In this document: in pieces, positions 8,362 to 16,501 of the stretch
How positions within the stretch are numbered: position 1 is the stretch's first letter
Layout: the number at the start of each line of letters is the position of its first letter
Assembly: GCA_029219345.1 (NCBI GenBank)
Contig: JAQXTF010000057.1
Location: 1 to 46,503, forward strand
DNA: 46,503 nucleotides
Direction of reading: 5' to 3'
Origin: Eggerthellales bacterium
GTDB lineage: Bacteria; Actinomycetota; Coriobacteriia; Coriobacteriales; Eggerthellaceae
Notes under the pieces: generated by a model
What the model saw: the letters and a program-made list of their open reading frames with translations, nothing else
What the model was told of the DNA's origin: nothing
Databases searched by the model: none
Program-made: the position numbers and the translations under genes

Positions 8362-9882
8362 ATGACAAATATTTCAATAATCAGGAAAAGCTTGGCCGTT
8401 ATTGATGATAAATGGCCTGGAGTAAAGTTTTTTAGCCTTGGCCTTTATAGCGCCTGGATTCTTCTTATGATGAGTGGTTCTGCTATTATCAACGCGCCTT
8501 TATATCTTGAATCGGGCGTGACCCACAACATCATGTATCTTTCCTCGGGTATTCCGCTTTCGCTAACGCTGATTCTTTGTGGCGCCTTCCACCAAAAGAT
8601 TGAGCAGTACATCTTCCGCGGCCCGTTGGTTCCCCTCATGGGACTTTTGGCCTCTTTGTGCACCTTCCTCATGATGGGAGGTTTCGGCGAGGGTCTGCCA
8701 TTGGGGCTTTTCGTGCTTTTGAGCGCGGGAACGGGCGTTGGCACCGCTTTCGTGTGCATGCGCATTGGCGATATGTACTCGGTGCTGCCGGGAAACCGCA
8801 TCTTCTTCACGGTGTTTTTCTCGGCGGTTCTTTCGAATCTGGTTTTCTTCATGTGCGCCGCTATCTCGGAGATCCACGCCCTCATCGTGCTTTCTTCGCT
8901 GCCCCTTGTGGCAACGTTGCTGTGCCTTCTGCGTCAGGAGGAGCGCTCGAGTCACGACTCCGACATGGTTCCCATTGAGATGCTGCCACGAGGCTTCTTC
9001 GCCCGCTGCGTTTTGGTGGTGCTGATTTTCTCGGTGGCCGTGGGCATTGTGAAGGGTATGGCAACTTTGGAGCTGCCCACGGGCTTGCGTACGGAAAGCG
9101 TTATTAGCTCGGTGTATTTCAGCTTTGACGTGAAGATTGTTCTGCTGGTGTTCTTCGCGGTGTATTCCACCATGAAGAAGTTCGATGTGGGCAAGGTATA
9201 CTATCCCATTGCCATTGCCGCGTGCTTGGTTATCATGGCAACCCCTTTCCTGGGTGACACGCTGCGCGCGACTCAGGCCCTGCTGGTGGATATCTCCTAC
9301 AACATTTTCATCTTGGCCATCTGGTGTATCCTGACTAGCATTTCCTCTCAGACCACCCTTTCTTCGGTGCGCGTTTTTGGCTGGGGTCGCGGTGCATCCG
9401 CTTTGGGCAACACCATGGGTCAGTTTGTTGCGGGCATATTTGTCGCGGTGATCCCCGAGCTGCACGAGTATGCCGGCATGGTTGCCGCGATTCTAGCGGT
9501 TGTTATCTTGGTGTCTTTGCAGTTTGTCATGGGCGAGAAGACCGTCACCGAGGCACTGGAAAAAACCTTCCGCGAAGGTGTGGTACTGGTGGCGGAAGGG
9601 GGGTCAACTAATAACGGTGATGGGGAAGAGGTCTCTCAGGAAGTGCCCCTGAGCCGATGGCGCGCGCTGTGCGAAACCATCGCCCAGGAGAAGGGACTCA
9701 CGGCTCGCGAGTCGGAAATTCTGGTGTATTTGAGCCGTGGTCGTACGGCAAGTTACATTGCCGAAGAGCTTTGCATTTCCTACAACACCGCCAAGGGTCA
9801 CATCCGCAACCTGTACAACAAGTGCGATGTGCACTCCCGCCAGGAGCTTATCAACTTGGTTGAATCGCGCATTAGGCGCTAG
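8362..9882 (+). CDS. Membrane-bound LuxR-family regulator with transporter-like N-terminus
   Basis: A 506-residue protein. Residues ~20-415 form about 12 hydrophobic segments resembling an MFS fold; residues ~445-503 are a LuxR/GerE helix-turn-helix (LTARESEILVYLSRGRTASYIAEELCISYNTAKGHIRNLY). This architecture is characteristic of Eggerthellaceae, where such regulators sit beside the catabolic oxidoreductase they control. ATG 8362 was chosen because GGGTGAG lies just upstream and the first helix follows at a normal distance; in-frame starts at 8266 and 8335 lack good ribosome sites. The gene lies between the acetyl-CoA synthase operon and the Mo-enzyme operon, so it may control either; the ligand is unknown. 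Confidence 0.85.
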   Translation: MTNISIIRKSLAVIDDKWPGVKFFSLGLYSAWILLMMSGSAIINAPLYLESGVTHNIMYLSSGIPLSLTLILCGAFHQKIEQYIFRGPLVPLMGLLASLCTFLMMGGFGEGLPLGLFVLLSAGTGVGTAFVCMRIGDMYSVLPGNRIFFTVFFSAVLSNLVFFMCAAISEIHALIVLSSLPLVATLLCLLRQEERSSHDSDMVPIEMLPRGFFARCVLVVLIFSVAVGIVKGMATLELPTGLRTESVISSVYFSFDVKIVLLVFFAVYSTMKKFDVGKVYYPIAIAACLVIMATPFLGDTLRATQALLVDISYNIFILAIWCILTSISSQTTLSSVRVFGWGRGASALGNTMGQFVAGIFVAVIPELHEYAGMVAAILAVVILVSLQFVMGEKTVTEALEKTFREGVVLVAEGGSTNNGDGEEVSQEVPLSRWRALCETIAQEKGLTARESEILVYLSRGRTASYIAEELCISYNTAKGHIRNLYNKCDVHSRQELINLVESRIRR

Positions 9883-9890
9883 ATTCCGCT

Positions 9891-10127
9891 TGCAAAAATG
9901 AACGATATGTTGCCGAGGGCCAACAAAAAATGATTTTTGGGGGGTCTCAGATACAGAAATGAACGATATGTTGCCGACGTAGGGCGTTTTTCCAAGAGAT
10001 GCTCGGCGTTTCCCCAGGTCAAAAATTTTCCTATGTCTCTTGTCGGCAACTTATCGTGCATTCTTGCAGAAATCAGGCCATTTCCAAGTCTGTTTGTCTT
10101 TCCGCGGCAACTTACCGTGCGTTTTTG
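9891..10127 (+). repeat. Intergenic repeat, copy A (forward-forward-centre-reverse-reverse)
   Basis: Four ~25-base units surround a centre. Forward units containing ACGATATGTTGCCGA lie at 9891-9916 and 9951-9977; inverted units at 10043-10068 (TCGGCAACTTATCGTGCA) and 10104-10127 (GCGGCAACTTACCGTGCG). The centre, around TTTCCCCAGGTC (10009-10020), is shared with copy B (15460-15637) and, inverted, with the element at 34778-34996. Small open frames run through it but look like by-products. It may be a non-autonomous mobile repeat or a multi-site protein-binding region. Confidence 0.75.
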
Positions 10128-10194
10128 TCGACCCGCGACGACCTCTCCTGCGTGTTAGTGCGCCTCCCTGTCTTCGCCGTATGGGCATAGTGAC

Positions 10195-10227
10195 AACCAC
10201 CCTGTGAAGAGGTGGTTTTATTTTTTT
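10195..10227 (+). terminator. Candidate terminator before the Mo-enzyme operon
   Basis: AACCACC (10195-10201) pairs with GGTGGTT (10211-10217) and is followed by TTATTTTTTT. It would stop transcription from the LuxR gene or from the repeat. Confidence 0.6.
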
Positions 10228-10462
10228 GCACGCTATTGGCGTTTTCCCAGCTCAAAGCATACCACCCGAAAGGGGTTGGAGGGTTGGACGGGCAAAAACC
10301 ACCCTTTTCTGACGGGGTTGGTTACCCAAAAAACACCCGTTTTGGTGCTTATGGCGCTGCCTTCTGATTTCTACTCTATGCAACGTCAGCAAGGAACTGA
10401 CGAAGTGCTTTGCGCCGGGGTAGCAAACCCTGGCGACGGAAATAGAAAGAAGGAGGAGAGAC
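10228..10462 (+). promoter_or_regulatory. Upstream region of the Mo-enzyme operon
   Basis: No gene is seen here. The region holds G/C-run motifs (GGTTGGAGGGTTGGACGGG, then ACCCAAAAAACACCC) that could be regulator sites. AAAGAAGGAGGAG at 10445-10457 is a very strong ribosome-binding site for the gene at 10463. I cannot assign a clear -35/-10 pair. Confidence 0.35.
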
Positions 10463-12781
10463 ATGCTGAATCCCGAAGAGCCGTACGTTCTTGAAGAAAG
10501 CGACGGCGTCATGAAGGTTCGCACCTGTGCTTGGTCCCCGCCCGGCGATCACCCGGTAGGCTGGGGCGTTGTTGTTACCGTTAAGGACAACAAGATTCTC
10601 AAGGTAGAAGGCGACCCTGATCATCCCATTACCCAGGGCCGTCTGGACGTTCGCAACCTTTCTCTAGATGAGGTTGTCTATAGCAAGGAACGTCTGCAGA
10701 GCCCCATGGTACGCGACCGCGCCGACCGCGGCAAGGACGCATGGAAGGCCGTTTCTTGGGACGAGGCATATGATCTGATTGAGTCCAAGATTCGCGAAGT
10801 TTGGGAAAAGTGGGGTGCCGAAACCATCTTCACTCTGACCGGCACTGGCCGCGAGTCCACCCTATACGCTCCCGTGTATGGCCCCGCAATCTGCAACACC
10901 CCCAATGGTGCTTCCACCTATGCCTTCTCCGGCGAGGCTTGCTACGGTCCTCGTGCCACCATCACCAACTACCTGCTGGGCGCTGGCGTACCCGAGATTG
11001 ACTCCGCTCAGTACTGGGAAGACCGCTACGACCATCCTGGCTACGTGGTTCCCAAGTACATCATGGTTTGGGGCAAGGACCCGCTGTTCTCCAGCCCCGA
11101 TGGCTTCTTTGGCCCCTGCATCATCGATCTGATCAAGCGCGGCTCCAAGATCATCACCGTTGACCCCCGCCTGACCTGGCTGGGCGCAAAGGCTGAGTAT
11201 CATCTGCAGCTGCGTCCTGGTACCGATGCTGCCGTTGGCATGGGCTTTTTGAATGTCATCATCAGCGAAGGCCTGTACGATAAAGAATTTGTTGACTGCT
11301 GGACCTACGGCTTTAACGAGCTGGCAGAGGCCGTAAAGGAATGGACCCCTGAGCGCGTACAGGAAGTTTCTTGGGTTGATCCTGAGGTTCTGGTTGGCGC
11401 CGCCCGCGCTTTCGCAACCAATAGCCCCTCCACCGCTACCTGGGGTGTTGCTCTGGACCAGTCCAAGGCATCCACTCAAGCCGCTCAGTGCTTCTTGGCT
11501 ATCTGCACCATCTGTGGCTACATTGACGTTCCCGGCGGCATCACCATCACCAAGCCCACCAGCTTCATTGGCCAGTGGCGCTATGACATGATGGATGTGC
11601 TTGACCCCGAGATGGCCGCTAAACACATCATTGACCCCGACGGCAAGTACTCCCTGTTTAATGCAGGCGCTGCCATGGGCGGCGTTCAAGGTGATACCCT
11701 GCTGAACTGGCTGGAAGGCAAGTGGGCCGACCGCGAAGACTACTACAAGCTGCGCATGTGCTGGATCATTGGCAACAACCCCCTGGCTTGCATGGCTGAT
11801 CAGCCTCAGCGCTGGTATGAGGCCATGAAGGACCTGGAGTTCATAGTTGTCAACGACATCTTCATGACTCCCACCATAATGGGCCTGGCCGATGTTGTTC
11901 TGCCTCTTTCCACCTACGTGGAGCACGAGGGCCTGGTTACCCCCAATTACGGACGCAACCAGCACTTCATTGGCGCAATGAACAAAATCATCGAGAACCC
12001 CAACACCAAGTCTGACCTGGAGATTCTCATTGACATGGGTCGCCGCATGCGCCCCGAGCTGTGGGAAGGCATGGAAACTCCCGACAAGTTCTTTGACGCC
12101 AAGTTGCGCGAGAACTACGGCTACGGCCTTGACGAAGTGAAGGCCGTTCCCGCCAAGATGGCTGGCTACGAGTACAAGAAGTACGAGAAGGGCCTTCTGC
12201 GCGCTGACGGCAAGATGGGCTTCCAGACCAGCACCGGCCGCATCGAATTGTGGTCTCCCGTTCTGCGCAACTACGGCGAGCAGCCCCTGCCTTACTTCGA
12301 GGAGCCCGAATTCTCCCATGAGTCCAAGCCTGAGCTGAAGGAAGAATTTCCGCTGTACTACACCACCGGCGGCCGTCACATTTCCATGTTCCACTCCGAG
12401 CATCGTCAGGCCGACCTGACCACCCGCAAGCTGCATCCCTGGCCTCTGGTCACCCTGCATCCCGAAACCGCCGCTCAGTACGGCATTCAGAATGGCGACT
12501 GGGTTGAGGTCACCAGCCCTCAGGGCCGCATGGTGCAGAAGGCCAGCATCAGCCTGGAAGTAACTCCCAAGTTTGTTCACGTAGAGCACGCTTGGTGGTT
12601 CCCCGAGCAGTGCGGCGAAGCCCCCAACCTGTACGGCGTATTCAAGGCAAACGCTAACAATCTCATTCCCCATGAGAGCGTTTCCGTTACCGGTTACGGC
12701 GCTCCTTACAAGAACGGCATCTGCAAGATTCGCAAGGTGGCAAACCTTGAGGGCGACCCCTTCAACGGCGCCAACGCCTAG
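10463..12781 (+). CDS. Molybdopterin (MGD) oxidoreductase, cytoplasmic, lacking the usual N-terminal Fe-S cysteines
   Basis: A 772-residue member of the DMSO-reductase superfamily, with molybdopterin oxidoreductase domain ~65-600 and C-terminal dinucleotide-binding domain ~640-755. Cys160 (SGEACYGPR) is the probable Mo/W ligand. There is no signal peptide or twin-arginine motif, so it is cytoplasmic. In related proteins the N-terminus reads like CWSPPGCHxGCG...GRLCVRC and holds a [4Fe-4S] cluster; here the matching places are D29, W34 and, later, D and N (GRLDVRN), with only C22 nearby. The cluster is therefore probably absent. A two-cluster ferredoxin follows at 12814, with a transporter downstream, suggesting uptake and conversion of a small organic substrate. 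Acetylene-hydratase-like or transhydroxylase-like chemistry is possible; the substrate is unknown. Confidence 0.85.
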   Translation: MLNPEEPYVLEESDGVMKVRTCAWSPPGDHPVGWGVVVTVKDNKILKVEGDPDHPITQGRLDVRNLSLDEVVYSKERLQSPMVRDRADRGKDAWKAVSWDEAYDLIESKIREVWEKWGAETIFTLTGTGRESTLYAPVYGPAICNTPNGASTYAFSGEACYGPRATITNYLLGAGVPEIDSAQYWEDRYDHPGYVVPKYIMVWGKDPLFSSPDGFFGPCIIDLIKRGSKIITVDPRLTWLGAKAEYHLQLRPGTDAAVGMGFLNVIISEGLYDKEFVDCWTYGFNELAEAVKEWTPERVQEVSWVDPEVLVGAARAFATNSPSTATWGVALDQSKASTQAAQCFLAICTICGYIDVPGGITITKPTSFIGQWRYDMMDVLDPEMAAKHIIDPDGKYSLFNAGAAMGGVQGDTLLNWLEGKWADREDYYKLRMCWIIGNNPLACMADQPQRWYEAMKDLEFIVVNDIFMTPTIMGLADVVLPLSTYVEHEGLVTPNYGRNQHFIGAMNKIIENPNTKSDLEILIDMGRRMRPELWEGMETPDKFFDAKLRENYGYGLDEVKAVPAKMAGYEYKKYEKGLLRADGKMGFQTSTGRIELWSPVLRNYGEQPLPYFEEPEFSHESKPELKEEFPLYYTTGGRHISMFHSEHRQADLTTRKLHPWPLVTLHPETAAQYGIQNGDWVEVTSPQGRMVQKASISLEVTPKFVHVEHAWWFPEQCGEAPNLYGVFKANANNLIPHESVSVTGYGAPYKNGICKIRKVANLEGDPFNGANA

Positions 12782-12813
12782 GCCGTCAGAAACGAACAAG
12801 GAGAAAAGTAATC

Positions 12814-13146
12814 ATGGAATACGCAATGCTTATTAACCACGGCCTGTGCTTTGGCTGTGACTCATGCAAGGTTTCTTGCATGAAGGAAAAGAATCTTCCC
12901 TTCGAGGAACCCGGCATCACCATCCAGCAGATTGGCCCCATGAAGCTCGACGGCAAATGGGAGTGGGACTACGTGCCCGTGCCTACCTCGCTGTGCGACC
13001 TGTGCGCCGATCGCCGCGCCCAGGGTAAGAAGGCGGCGTGCGAACAGCACTGCCTGTCTCTGGTCATTGAGGTTTTGCCCGTTGACCAAATTGGTGCGCG
13101 CATGGTTGAGCTAGGCGGCAAGAAGGTTTCCGTCTTCATGCCGTAG
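12814..13146 (+). CDS. Two-cluster 4Fe-4S ferredoxin-like small subunit
   Basis: A 110-residue protein with C12, C15, C18, C22 (CFGCDSCKVSC) and C61, C64, C76, C80 (CDLC...ACEQHC), which is enough for two [4Fe-4S] clusters. It resembles the electron-transfer subunits of DMSO-reductase-type enzymes but is shorter than DmsB/NrfC, with two clusters rather than four. AAGGAGAAAAG lies just upstream of ATG; the gap from the Mo-enzyme gene is 32 bases. It most likely moves electrons to or from the pterin enzyme at 10463, compensating for that subunit's missing cluster. Confidence 0.88.
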   Translation: MEYAMLINHGLCFGCDSCKVSCMKEKNLPFEEPGITIQQIGPMKLDGKWEWDYVPVPTSLCDLCADRRAQGKKAACEQHCLSLVIEVLPVDQIGARMVELGGKKVSVFMP

Positions 13147-13191
13147 TCAAGCTCGCTGGCAACGCGCCGCGCAATTTCGCATATTTCGCTT

Positions 13192-13238
13192 GCGGTAGCT
13201 GTGGGATCCCCTCCTCATTTGTTCCCCGCAGCTACCGC
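13192..13238 (+). other. Intra-operon RNA hairpin
   Basis: GCGGTAGCTGTGGG (13192-13205) pairs with CCCGCAGCTACCGC (13225-13238), 14 pairs with one G-T, around a 19-base loop. No T-run follows. It lies between the ferredoxin and the next gene, where it could shield the upstream message from 3' decay or cause partial attenuation. Confidence 0.6.
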
Positions 13239-13257
13239 CCTTCCCTTAGGAGTAACT

Positions 13258-13710
13258 ATGCTGCCTCAGCAGAAAAAAGGTTGGACCACCGTGGTTGACC
13301 TTGAGGAATACAAGAAGATGACCTGGTCTTATCTAACCAATGTGAAGCAAACCTGGGAATACGACGGTATTGCCTACATCTTCCGCAAGAAGGGCATCCA
13401 CCTGTATGGCCGCGACTGCGGCTCCTTGAAGATGAACCATCCCATTCTCACCATTGGCATTCCCCAGCACAAGGACAAGAACTACGGCGTTGACCTGTAT
13501 GTTCCGGTGGAGAAGAAGGCCCAGGCTCTTTCCCTTATTTCCAACTGGGATCGCATTCGCGAGTACGCGGAGCTGGAAGCTGCCGAAGGCGGTGCCGCCC
13601 ATGAGGCGTTCAACGAAGCCGCCTATGCAAGCAAGAAACGCAACCAGGTAAAGCAGCGCGAAGCCAGAGTGGCCAAGCTCAATTCGTTGAAAGCAAAGCT
13701 TTTTGCTTAA
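13258..13710 (+). CDS. Conserved-looking protein of unknown function in the Mo-enzyme operon
   Basis: A 150-residue soluble protein with no signal peptide, membrane segment or cysteine motif. ATG 13258 follows TTAGGAG at seven bases; the longer in-frame start at 13201 lies inside the hairpin and is unlikely. The N-terminal ~105 residues look like a compact alpha/beta domain (YKKMTWSYLTNVKQTWEY, then DYGVDLYVPVEKKAQAL-like text); the last ~45 residues are Ala/Lys/Arg-rich and probably helical. I do not recognise the family. Its place between the ferredoxin and the transporter suggests a part in the same pathway, for example enzyme assembly or substrate handling. Confidence 0.7.
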   Translation: MLPQQKKGWTTVVDLEEYKKMTWSYLTNVKQTWEYDGIAYIFRKKGIHLYGRDCGSLKMNHPILTIGIPQHKDKNYGVDLYVPVEKKAQALSLISNWDRIREYAELEAAEGGAAHEAFNEAAYASKKRNQVKQREARVAKLNSLKAKLFA

Positions 13711-13830
13711 GGCGGGTGAAAGGCCCGCGTATAAGCGGTGGTAGCGTGCTGTTGCCGCGCCCCATGAGGGGAAGAAGAGCACGAATCAATCGTTACGCCC
13801 CAAAAGGGGCATCCACAAAGGAGGAAAATA

Positions 13831-15144
13831 ATGCTTCAAACTATTGAAGACGCCTCACCTAAGAAGAGCGGTGGTCTGCATTACGCATTCATCATCTGTT
13901 TGGGCGGCTTCCTGACTCAGTTCATCGTTCTGAGTGCTCAGCGCCTTCCGGCTCTGACCTTGGAATCCATCCGTCAGGCTCTGGACGTAAGCTACGCCGA
14001 AATTGGCCTGATCACTTCTATCTACATGGTTTTCTATGCCGGCCTCTCCTTCGCATGGGGCATGGCTGCTGACAAGTTCGGCACCCGCAAGGCAATCGTT
14101 GCTGCTTGCTCCCTGGCTGCTGTTGGCGCTATCGCTTTCGGCTTCCTGGCTCCTCTGGGTCTGATTCCCGCAATTGTAACCTGGTCCATTACCGGTTGTG
14201 GTACTGCTGGTCTGCTGATGGCCATTCTGCCCAAGATCGTTTCTCGCTGGTTCGCTCCCAACAAGCGCGGCATGGGCATGAGCCTTATCACTCCTGGTGC
14301 TAACTTCTCCGCCATCATCCTGGGCATTGTTACCCCTGTCATCATCGCTTCCATGGGTTGGGAAATGTCCTATGTGATCTTTGGTATCATCTACGCGGCC
14401 ATCGCCGTGTTTATTGCAGTGTTCTTCCGCGAAGGACCCGAGGAGAAGGGCCTGGCTCCCTACGGCGCTCCCGCTGGCGTTCAGGCTGCTCCTGCTCCCA
14501 AGATGGAGGAAACTAAGGCCGCTGAGGCTAAGGGCAACGGCCAGTCTGCTATCGTTCGTGTTCTGAAGATGCCCATCACCTGGCACTTCGGTCTGTTCTA
14601 CATCATCTATCAGGTTGGCTACATGGCTGCTTCTCAGTACTACGTTGCATCCATCCAGTCTGTTGGCTTCACTTTAGCTCAGGCTTCTCTGGGCATCACC
14701 TGGGCAGGCGTTCTGACCATTCTGACCGAGCTTGTTCTGGGCCAGCTGTCTGACCGCATGGAGCGCAAGAACATCATGGCCTTCATGGTTGCTCTGAATG
14801 CTGTATTCGGTTTCGGTTACTACTTCTACCTGACCGGCACCGCCGATCCCAGCCTGATTGTTTGCTACATCTTCGTGGCAATCATCACCGCTTCCACCGG
14901 CGTTATTACCGTTATCATGACCGCCGCTGGCGAGTACTACGATGACGACATCCGCGCAACTGGCACTGGCGTTGTTGGCACCATCAACATCGTTGGCCGT
15001 TACCTGGGTCCCTGGATTGCAGGTCTGATGATCGACGCTACTGGCGTTGTTGGCAACTCCTTCCTGATTGTTGGTATTGCTATGGCAATCGCAGCTGTTA
15101 TCGCTGTTCTGATGCCTCGCAAGCGCGCTAAGAAGAACGCATAA
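13831..15144 (+). CDS. MFS transporter, oxalate/formate-antiporter (OFA)-like
   Basis: A 437-residue inner-membrane protein with 12 predicted helices and a hydrophilic loop at ~210-240 (Ala/Pro/Lys-rich) between the two halves. The loop after helix 2 reads GMAADKFGTRK, the MFS G-x3-D-[RK]-x-G-[RK] signature. The N-terminal part (LTLESIRQALDVSYAEIGLITSIY) resembles OFA and related carboxylate transporters. AAAGGAGGAAAATA before ATG is an excellent ribosome site. Codons favour GCT/GTT as in cooS and acsB, suggesting strong expression. It probably imports the substrate, or exchanges substrate and product, of the Mo enzyme upstream. Confidence 0.85.
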   Translation: MLQTIEDASPKKSGGLHYAFIICLGGFLTQFIVLSAQRLPALTLESIRQALDVSYAEIGLITSIYMVFYAGLSFAWGMAADKFGTRKAIVAACSLAAVGAIAFGFLAPLGLIPAIVTWSITGCGTAGLLMAILPKIVSRWFAPNKRGMGMSLITPGANFSAIILGIVTPVIIASMGWEMSYVIFGIIYAAIAVFIAVFFREGPEEKGLAPYGAPAGVQAAPAPKMEETKAAEAKGNGQSAIVRVLKMPITWHFGLFYIIYQVGYMAASQYYVASIQSVGFTLAQASLGITWAGVLTILTELVLGQLSDRMERKNIMAFMVALNAVFGFGYYFYLTGTADPSLIVCYIFVAIITASTGVITVIMTAAGEYYDDDIRATGTGVVGTINIVGRYLGPWIAGLMIDATGVVGNSFLIVGIAMAIAAVIAVLMPRKRAKKNA

Positions 15145-15161
15145 AGGTTCATCGGTTTACC

Positions 15162-15197
15162 GGGGCGGGGGAGTGAGCTCTTCCGCCCCTTTCTTTT
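15162..15197 (+). terminator. Terminator after the MFS gene
   Basis: GGGGCGGGGGAG (15162-15173) pairs with CTCTTCCGCCCC (15178-15189), 12 pairs with two G-T, around TGAG. TTTCTTTT follows. It would end the Mo-enzyme operon. Confidence 0.88.
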
Positions 15198-15215
15198 GAA
15201 AGGCGGAAATGTAGC

Positions 15216-15386
15216 ATGGCGTGCATGTTTTGCACACGTTGCGGCGGCTGCGAGCTAGGCCGCTTGGGAATGAGCTCTGAGGGAACGTGCCCCGTGTGCG
15301 GCACGCAGGTTCCCGATGATGCTGCGAAATGCCCCAACTGTGGAGCGCCTGCCGCACCTAAGCCTCCGAGCGCTCCGCCTCAATAA
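15216..15386 (+). CDS. Double zinc-ribbon microprotein
   Basis: A 56-residue protein with CxxC pairs: CMFCTRCGGC at the start, CPVC in the middle and CPNC near the end, then a Pro/Ala tail. It begins ATG 15216, with AAAGGCGG upstream. A clear paralogue lies at 36922-37101 on the other strand (shared plan CPVCGT...CGAP). Such proteins bind one or two zinc ions and usually mediate protein or nucleic-acid contacts; the partner is unknown. Terminators on both sides make it a single-gene unit. Confidence 0.75.
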   Translation: MACMFCTRCGGCELGRLGMSSEGTCPVCGTQVPDDAAKCPNCGAPAAPKPPSAPPQ

Positions 15387-15404
15387 TTGTTCCTCTCTCA
15401 TCAA

Positions 15405-15439
15405 AGCCCGGACTGGTTTTCCCGTCCGGGCTTCCTTTT
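15405..15439 (+). terminator. Terminator after the zinc-ribbon gene
   Basis: AGCCCGGAC (15405-15413) pairs perfectly with GTCCGGGCT (15424-15432), followed by TCCTTTTCC. Confidence 0.85.
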
Positions 15440-15459
15440 CCAGCGCACTCAGCGCTCTC

Positions 15460-15637
15460 TGCAAAAACGCACGATATGTTGCCGAAAGCCAACGAATGGG
15501 CCGTTTTCCAGGGCCTTGGATACAAAAATGAACGATATGTTGTCGAGTGAAGGCCTTTTTCGGAAAGATGCTCAGCATTTCCCCAGGTCAGAAATTTTCC
15601 CGTGCTTCTCGGTGGCAACTTATCGTTTGCTTTTGTA
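15460..15637 (+). repeat. Intergenic repeat, copy B (forward-forward-centre-reverse)
   Basis: Forward units lie at 15460-15485 and 15521-15546 (ACGATATGTTGCCGA, and the same with TGTCGA); an inverted unit lies at 15609-15637 (GTGGCAACTTATCG). The centre TTTCCCCAGGTCA followed by GAAATTTTCC (15578-15600) matches copy A at 10009-10030. The fourth unit of copy A is missing. It lies in the same orientation as copy A, 5.3 kb downstream, so the two copies bracket the Mo-enzyme/MFS/zinc-ribbon block. Confidence 0.75.
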
Positions 15638-15814
15638 ATGGCGCGAATGATTCGGGGGGGGGGACGTGCGTCGTTGCTCTCTGAAAAGATTTTTCTCGCA
15701 TTTACCTGGTTTTACGCTACTATGTAAATGCATTCGCAATTCACCCGTATCGGGGCTTCTTATCTTGTAATCACTTACATAGATTCAAGCAATCATCCAT
15801 CAACAGGAGGAAAC

Positions 15815-16501
15815 GTGAAGTTTTTCGTGGACACCGCCGATTTGGCGGAAATTGAGGAAGTTGCCAGCTGGGGCGCTTTGGCCGGCGTAACCACCAACCC
15901 GTCTCTGTACGCCAAAATTGGCGGCAAGCTGGAAGATTTTGACGCCCACATGAAGAAGATCTGCGACATCGTGGGCCCCGATTGCCCCGTTTCCGCTGAA
16001 AGCGTGGCCATGACCCGCGAAGAGATGATTGCCGACGGCATCCGCCTGGCCGCCATTGCTCCCAACATCGTGGTGAAGCTTCCCACCACCGTCGAGGGCC
16101 TGGCTGCTTGCCGCGCCTTGGCTGAAAAGGGCATTCGCTGCAACATGACCCTGTGCTTCAGTGTTCCCCAGGCTCTGCTGGCCGCCCGCGCCGGCGCCCG
16201 CTACATCAGCCCCTTTATCGGCCGCTTCGACGACATTTCCCAAGACGGCCTCACTGAGGTTGCCAATATTGTGACCGCCATTGGCAACTACGACTTCACC
16301 GAGCACGCCCCCAACGGCGAGCAGGTTGAGGTCATTGCTGCTTCTATCCGCAGCGCCAACCATGTAACCCAATGCGCCCTCTTTGGCGCTGATATTGCCA
16401 CCGTTCCCTTTGACGTGCTGAAGAAGATGATTCTTCACCCGCTGACTGACCGTGGCCTTGAAACGTTCCTGAAGGACTGGGAGAAAGTGCAGAACGCATA
16501 A
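15815..16501 (+). CDS. fsa: Fructose-6-phosphate aldolase / transaldolase, small (TalC) type
   Basis: A 228-residue protein, typical length for the single-domain TalC/FSA group. GTG 15815 is chosen because AGGAGG lies four bases upstream and MKFFVDTADLAEIEE is the family's standard N-terminus; an upstream ATG at 15728 is not supported. K88 in VVKLPTT is the Schiff-base lysine. It cleaves fructose 6-phosphate to dihydroxyacetone and glyceraldehyde 3-phosphate, or acts as a transaldolase, in sugar-phosphate metabolism. Its TAA stop is followed at once by the rho ATG, indicating translational coupling. Confidence 0.92.
   Translation: MKFFVDTADLAEIEEVASWGALAGVTTNPSLYAKIGGKLEDFDAHMKKICDIVGPDCPVSAESVAMTREEMIADGIRLAAIAPNIVVKLPTTVEGLAACRALAEKGIRCNMTLCFSVPQALLAARAGARYISPFIGRFDDISQDGLTEVANIVTAIGNYDFTEHAPNGEQVEVIAASIRSANHVTQCALFGADIATVPFDVLKKMILHPLTDRGLETFLKDWEKVQNA

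Noticed and set aside
9937-10190. Small open frames of 60-73 codons within repeat copy A, and 71-107 codon frames in copy B.
   Set aside because: They lie inside the repeat, share peptide strings only because the DNA repeats, and lack ribosome sites.
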